DNA of 64,000 nt from positions 2,852,001 through 2,916,000 of the forward strand of contig NZ_CP162511.1 in assembly GCF_040939305.1 (NCBI RefSeq), read 5' to 3'. The translations under genes were made by a program, and so were the position numbers. This document shows positions 61,684 through 64,000 of this stretch, in pieces. The notes under the pieces are model-generated. The model did not search any database. It saw only the letters and a list, made by a program, of their open reading frames with translations, and had not been told where the DNA came from. The first letter of the stretch is position 1. Every line of letters starts with the position of its first letter. The stretch is from Herbiconiux sp. A18JL235 (GTDB lineage: Bacteria > Actinomycetota > Actinomycetes > Actinomycetales > Microbacteriaceae).

Positions 61684-63494
61684 GGCAACTCCTTCGCTTG
61701 GATGAGGCCCTGGGTGAAGCCCAGGAGCTCCGCCTTGCCGGCGTCACCCGACGGCGGGATGTAGAACAGCAGCTGGTAGTCGTAGACGGCCTCGGCGCCC
61801 TTGGCGGTCTCGGTGACGCCCGAGAGCGCCTTGACCGCACCTTCGGGGCTCACGGTCGCGCCCGACTCGACCGGCTTCACCGTCTCCGACTCGCGGAGCT
61901 CCACAGCCACGAGGGCCCCTGAGCCACTCGTCGCGAGCGCGATGTTCTGCCCGTCGGCGGCGACCTGGGCGAAGTCGAGCGACGCGGTGGCCGGGAGGGC
62001 GCCCTTCTTCGTGTTCTTGTAGTCGGTGCCCACCTGGGTGCGCAGCGTGTCGCCGTCGGGGTCGATGAGATCGATGTACTGGCTCGCGTCGCCCACGCTC
62101 AGGATGTCGGCGTAGGCCGTCTTGAGCTCGTCGGGGGTCATCTTCAGCAGCTTCGTGTCGGGTGCGAGCTTCGTGGTGCCGACACTCGCGGCGGCGACGG
62201 GCGGCAGGCTGGTGTCGGGCTCCAGGGTGATCTCGTAGTACACCTTGTAGTTCGAGCGCGGGGTCTCCTGCATGAGCATGAGCGCCACAGGCGGCACCGA
62301 GGTGTCGTCGCCCTGCACGACCGTGAAGACGGTCTTCGGCCACACGTTCGACGCCTGCGGGAGCGCCACCTGAAGCGGGCCGGCCGGGATGGCCTGCGGC
62401 GCCGGGTACTCCGGGTAGGCGCCGCGGATGGCGTAGGTGGCGGTGCGCAGCTCGAGAGCGGGGCCCGAGAAGCGCTGGGCGAGTGTGTCGGCGTTCGACG
62501 AGGCATCGGCCTCGGCGGTGACGGTGGAGATCGTGCCGACGATCGCCTCGAGCTGCGCCTCGGTGACGGCGGGGCTCGGGGTGTCGTCGTCGACGGCGGT
62601 GGTCGGCTCCGTCTCGGCGCCCGGGGTCGCCGACGGGTCGGGGGTGGCGGTGGCTGCCACGGTGGCACCGTCGGTGGCGACGGGCTCGGCGGCCTGCGGC
62701 CAGTAGTCGGCCGAGCATCCGCTCACGGCCAGCACCGAGGCCAGCACGACGGGCGCGGCGACGAGCGGAGCGATGGAGCGGCGCCCCCGCTTCATCCCCG
62801 ACTCGATGGCGTTGGTGCGCGACGGCGAGAAGCGCTTGCCCTTCGGCAGCGCGGGAGGCTTGCGGCGCGGGCGGTGCGAGCGGCGCATGTGGAGGAGGCC
62901 TAGCACGAGCAGCACGAGACCGGCGAGCAGGAAGGCGACGCCGGCGACCAGCAGCGGGCCCACCCACGGGGTGGCGTTCGCGATCGGCCAGGAGAGCTTG
63001 ACGTTGCTCGGCGCGGGCTGGGTGCCGTCGGAGGCGACGATGACCGAATAGCCGGCGGGCAGGTTGAGGGTGCGGAACATGGCGCCGTCGGCCGAGAACT
63101 GCTCGAGCCAGAGGTCGCTGCCGGCGGGGTTCGCCGAGCCGCTGGCCACGTTGTCGGCACCGTCGGGGTTCGCCTCGACCGCGGTGGAGACGAGGTCGCC
63201 GGTCTCGGCGTCGTAGCCGACGCTGTCGTACGACGAGCCGTCGAGCCACGCCTTGACGTCGGTGGTGCGGCCGTAGGCGGCGAAGACGGTGTCGCTGCCG
63301 CTGAGCTCGAGGGTCTGCCGGCCGTCGTGCGCGCGCAGCGCGTCGGAGTCGATCATGACGTAGGGCGCGGCACCCTCGATCGCCACCGACGACGACACGG
63401 TGTTGGGCGGGAGGAACACGGTTCTCTGCGCGATGCCGGCGCCGATCAGCGCGGTCGCGATGATGAAGGCGAGGATAGCGAAGATGAAGCGCAC
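61680..63494 (-). CDS. Multi-domain actinobacterial membrane protein with internal lipobox
   Basis: 604-aa protein of unknown function. TM1 (RFIFAILAFIIATALIGAGIA) begins at the start, an extracytoplasmic domain of about 155 residues follows, TM2 is near 180-202, then a basic cytoplasmic loop (HRPRRKPPALPKGKRFSPSR), TM3 near 241-258 ending in the lipobox-like VSGC (C260), and a C-terminal extracytoplasmic domain of about 345 residues. The GTG at 63494 is preferred because AGGAGA lies 5 nt upstream; an ATG at 63515 would add seven residues. It is coupled to the ybbN-like gene. Confidence 0.7.
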   Translation of the reverse strand: MRFIFAILAFIIATALIGAGIAQRTVFLPPNTVSSSVAIEGAAPYVMIDSDALRAHDGRQTLELSGSDTVFAAYGRTTDVKAWLDGSSYDSVGYDAETGDLVSTAVEANPDGADNVASGSANPAGSDLWLEQFSADGAMFRTLNLPAGYSVIVASDGTQPAPSNVKLSWPIANATPWVGPLLVAGVAFLLAGLVLLVLGLLHMRRSHRPRRKPPALPKGKRFSPSRTNAIESGMKRGRRSIAPLVAAPVVLASVLAVSGCSADYWPQAAEPVATDGATVAATATPDPSATPGAETEPTTAVDDDTPSPAVTEAQLEAIVGTISTVTAEADASSNADTLAQRFSGPALELRTATYAIRGAYPEYPAPQAIPAGPLQVALPQASNVWPKTVFTVVQGDDTSVPPVALMLMQETPRSNYKVYYEITLEPDTSLPPVAAASVGTTKLAPDTKLLKMTPDELKTAYADILSVGDASQYIDLIDPDGDTLRTQVGTDYKNTKKGALPATASLDFAQVAADGQNIALATSGSGALVAVELRESETVKPVESGATVSPEGAVKALSGVTETAKGAEAVYDYQLLFYIPPSGDAGKAELLGFTQGLIQAKELP

Positions 63495-63672
63495 GGATTC
63501 TCCTGACAAAGACATTAAAAGATAGCCGATTCGCCCCGCCCGCCCGTACAGCGAACGTTCAGGAGTCACTCACCACGACACGATCGACGCTCGGGTCGAT
63601 ACCGGATCGTGATCTCCGCCTCCCCCATAGTATTGAGCAACGTCCCGCCCGACGACGCCTGAGGGAGACCCT

Positions 63673-64000
63673 GTGAAGATCCAGAACGCGTTCACCCTCG
63701 GTCTGGTGGCCACGCTCGGGGTCGGCGTGGGCCTGTTGATCCTGGGGGCCGTAGCGTCCCTGGCCACGATTCTCACCTACATCGGGGTGGCGATCTTCAT
63801 CGCTCTCGGCCTCGATCCGATCATCTCCTGGCTCGAACGCAAGCGCTGGCCGAGGTGGCTTGCCATCCTCACCGTACTGGTGGCTGTTCTGGGCATCTTC
63901 ACAGGCCTGGTCTTCGCCGTGGTGCCCATCATCGTCGAGCAGACATCCCAGTTGATCGATCTGGTGCCCACCATCGTCAACCAGGTGCTCGACCAGAACT
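63673..64000 (+). CDS. AI-2E family transporter, partial
   Basis: First 109 codons; the gene runs off the right edge. KIQNAFTLGLVATLGVGVGLLILGAVASLATILTYIGVAIFIALGLDPIISWLERKRWPRWLAIL matches the N-terminus of the AI-2E (YdiK/PerM, UPF0118) permease family: two or three helices then the LDP..WLER..WPR loop. Substrate unknown; members include Na+(Li+)/H+ exchangers as well as AI-2 exporters. GAGGGAGA precedes the GTG. Confidence 0.92.
   Translation, partial: MKIQNAFTLGLVATLGVGVGLLILGAVASLATILTYIGVAIFIALGLDPIISWLERKRWPRWLAILTVLVAVLGIFTGLVFAVVPIIVEQTSQLIDLVPTIVNQVLDQN

Overview
The window is about 70% GC, almost fully coding, and looks like chromosomal DNA of a high-GC actinobacterium. Microbacteriaceae is the most likely family. 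Pointers are the gene set (GlgE and TreYZ alpha-glucan enzymes, an Rv2466c-type thiol protein, actinobacterial truncated haemoglobin), the order mnmA-ligA-(hydrolase)-gatC-gatA-gatB, and many genes preceded directly by a TAnnnT -10 box without a leader. Family placement is inferred; no search was run. I see no prophage, insertion sequence, CRISPR array, integron or rRNA, and no gene-free stretch over 300 bases.

Layout. 1-18.7 kb is housekeeping: a rpiB-nei-paiB operon, pepN, an MscS channel, truncated haemoglobin, an FAD dehydrogenase, two acyl-CoA thioesterases, ettA, ssb, msrA, orn, tRNA-Arg(TCT) and tRNA-His(GTG). 18.7-24.3 kb holds a secreted D-Ala-D-Ala carboxypeptidase homologue that has lost its catalytic residues, a TPP-riboswitch-controlled ECF transporter operon (ykoE-ykoD-ykoC plus a small P-loop kinase) and a GerW-family protein. 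24.4-30.8 kb is glgX-treY-treZ, which makes trehalose from glycogen. 30.8-38.6 kb has dinB, a membrane esterase coupled to an MprF-like aminoacyl-lipid synthase, an aldo/keto reductase and small enzymes. 38.6-49.0 kb, mostly minus strand, carries cysteine desulfurase, mnmA, ligA, an alpha/beta hydrolase and gatCAB. 49.1-60.5 kb returns to alpha-glucans: a second glgX, a TetR/MFS efflux pair, glgP, glgE and glgB. 60.7-64 kb has a YbbN-type co-chaperone, a multi-domain membrane protein and the start of an AI-2E family transporter.

How it works together. Seven alpha-glucan enzymes lie in two blocks: GlgE and GlgB build branched glucan from maltose-1-phosphate, GlgP shortens it, the two GlgX proteins debranch it, and TreY plus TreZ turn the linear ends into trehalose. 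The TPP riboswitch links thiamine status to precursor uptake. The minus-strand cluster ties sulfur mobilisation to tRNA thiolation and also serves tRNA amidation and DNA ligation.

Most unusual signals. (1) The hexamer GGATGC/GCATCC is strongly over-represented and GGACGC/GCGTCC nearly absent, independent of strand and frame. (2) A roughly 140-bp intergenic element occurs twice, 3' of glgX2 and glgB, with two hairpins whose stems vary in a compensatory way. (3) The pseudo-carboxypeptidase, the coupled esterase/MprF pair and the kinase in the thiamine operon deserve experiments.
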